Assembly: GCA_002067635.1 (NCBI GenBank)
Contig: MVRB01000189.1
Coordinates: forward strand, 1 to 5,790
Direction of reading: 5' to 3'
DNA: 5,790 bases
DNA from: Methanomassiliicoccales archaeon PtaU1.Bin030
GTDB taxonomy: Archaea; Thermoplasmatota; Thermoplasmata; Methanomassiliicoccales; Methanomassiliicoccaceae
Shown: positions 5,216 to 5,790 of the stretch, piece after piece
How positions within the stretch are numbered: position 1 is the stretch's first letter
How the letters are laid out: the number at the start of each line of letters is the position of its first letter
Program-made: the position numbers and the translations under genes
Notes under the pieces: generated by a model
What the model was told of the DNA's origin: nothing
The model's input: the letters and a program-made list of their open reading frames with translations, nothing else
Databases searched by the model: none

Positions 5216-5790
5216 TTCCGTCTACCTCCCCTGTGCCTCTCGCTCAGCATCATGAAGACCTCCTCCAAGGGCAGTTCGAGGTACTCGTAGAGGACCATCT
5301 GATGGTATATGAGATCGGCGGCCTCGTAGATCTGGCTGTCACGGTCCTTGCCCTTGCCAGCGATGGCCAGCTCCCCGGCCTCCTCGACCACCTTCTTGAG
5401 CACCTTGTCCTCGTTGGAAAGGAGCTGGTTGGTGTAGCTTCCCTCCTGAGGGTTCTCCTTCCGGTCCCTGATGATCCTCTTGAGCTCGGGGATGATGGCC
5501 GCGGTCCCTGCCACGTTCCCGTAGAGCACGTCGCTGAAACAGGACGGGCGTTCCAAGTGGCAGGCGTTACCGGTCTGCCGGACCCTGACCAGCAAGGTGT
5601 CGGCATCGCAATCGGTCTGTATGCTCACGATCTCCTGCACGTGCCCGGACTCCTCGCCCTTCATCCACAACTTCTGACGCGACCGGGACCAGAAATGGGT
5701 CCTCCCGGTTCTGAGCATGAGGTCATAGGCCTCCTGGTTGGTCCACGCCATCATGAGGACCTCGTTTGTCAGAGCATCCTGGACGATCAC
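5212..5790 (-). CDS. hisIE: Bifunctional phosphoribosyl-AMP cyclohydrolase / phosphoribosyl-ATP pyrophosphatase, 5' end cut off
   Basis: Catalyses steps two and three of histidine biosynthesis: PR-ATP to PR-AMP (HisE part) and opening of the adenine ring of PR-AMP (HisI part). 192 codons are present and the reading frame continues past the window edge. The first codon, GTG, is an internal valine of the family's VIVQD segment, so about 15-25 residues are probably missing. The HisI domain (residues 1 to about 100) has WSRSRQKLWMKGEESGH (34-50) and DCDADT (60-65), whose three Asp bind magnesium. Cys61, Cys77 and Cys84 have the same 16- and 7-residue spacing as the zinc cysteines of the characterised archaeal cyclohydrolase. 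The HisE domain (from about 104) shows EGSYTNQLL (116-124), KVVEEAGEL (133-141) and YEAADLIYH (155-163), the MazG-like metal site. There is no frameshift at the junction, so this is a true fusion. The stop overlaps the PHP start as ATGA. Confidence 0.95.
   Translation of the reverse strand: MIVQDALTNEVLMMAWTNQEAYDLMLRTGRTHFWSRSRQKLWMKGEESGHVQEIVSIQTDCDADTLLVRVRQTGNACHLERPSCFSDVLYGNVAGTAAIIPELKRIIRDRKENPQEGSYTNQLLSNEDKVLKKVVEEAGELAIAGKGKDRDSQIYEAADLIYHQMVLYEYLELPLEEVFMMLSERHRGGRRK
5224..5229 (-). promoter_or_regulatory. Strong ribosome binding site of the PHP gene
   Basis: GGAGGT on the minus strand lies eight bases before the ATG at 5215, the best Shine-Dalgarno match in the window. It is embedded in the last codons of hisIE (the arginine/glycine-rich tail). 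This fixes the PHP start and suggests the gene is translated well despite its overlap with hisIE. Confidence 0.6.

Noticed and set aside
5788..5790. GTG at the window edge as the true start of hisIE
   Set aside because: This valine lies inside the conserved VIVQD segment of the HisI domain, which is normally preceded by about 15-25 residues; the gene is truncated by the window, not starting here.
1..5790. A new defence, mobile or CRISPR-like system in the window
   Set aside because: Every large coding region matches a known metabolic family, there are no direct repeat arrays, terminal inverted repeats, integrase or transposase motifs, and gaps are too short to hide other genes.

Overview
The window looks like a stretch of archaeal chromosome, moderately GC-rich, with short intergenic gaps and tightly overlapping genes. 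The archaeal reading rests on three things: a TATA-box-like element about 27 bases upstream of a start codon with almost no leader (mtnP), the archaeal/eukaryotic-type 5'-methylthioadenosine phosphorylase, and archaeal-style compact aspartate kinase and prephenate dehydratase genes. A Thermoplasmata or Methanomassiliicoccales-like euryarchaeon is my best guess. No rRNA or other phylogenetic marker is present, so the lineage is an inference.

Layout. Positions 1-659 (minus) hold the N-terminal 219 codons of mtnP, whose 3' end lies outside the window. Positions 660-762 are a divergent, AT-rich promoter region. Positions 763-2360 (plus) hold a two-gene unit: a flavin reductase-like FMN protein and a fold-type I PLP aminotransferase, joined by a TGATG stop/start overlap. 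It converges, with only 5 bp between stop codons, on a minus-strand operon filling 2366-5790. In transcription order that operon is hisIE (5' end cut off by the window), a PHP-family phosphoesterase, lysC (aspartate kinase) and pheA (prephenate dehydratase). Its junctions are ATGA, ATGA and TAATATG, so the four genes are probably translationally coupled.

Function. The minus-strand operon combines histidine biosynthesis (hisIE and a candidate histidinol-phosphate phosphatase) with the first step of the aspartate family (lysC) and the phenylalanine branch (pheA). The convergent aminotransferase could supply a transamination step, for example phenylpyruvate to phenylalanine or the keto acid of methionine salvage, but its substrate cannot be read from sequence. 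mtnP recycles methylthioadenosine from polyamine or SAM metabolism.

I see no mobile element, CRISPR array, tRNA, rRNA or clear defence system. The window is mostly recognisable primary metabolism. The less ordinary points are the fused hisIE in an apparent archaeon, the PHP protein as candidate for the histidinol-phosphatase step, the unassigned flavin reductase/aminotransferase pair, and a strong double hairpin inside the 5' end of the flavin reductase gene.
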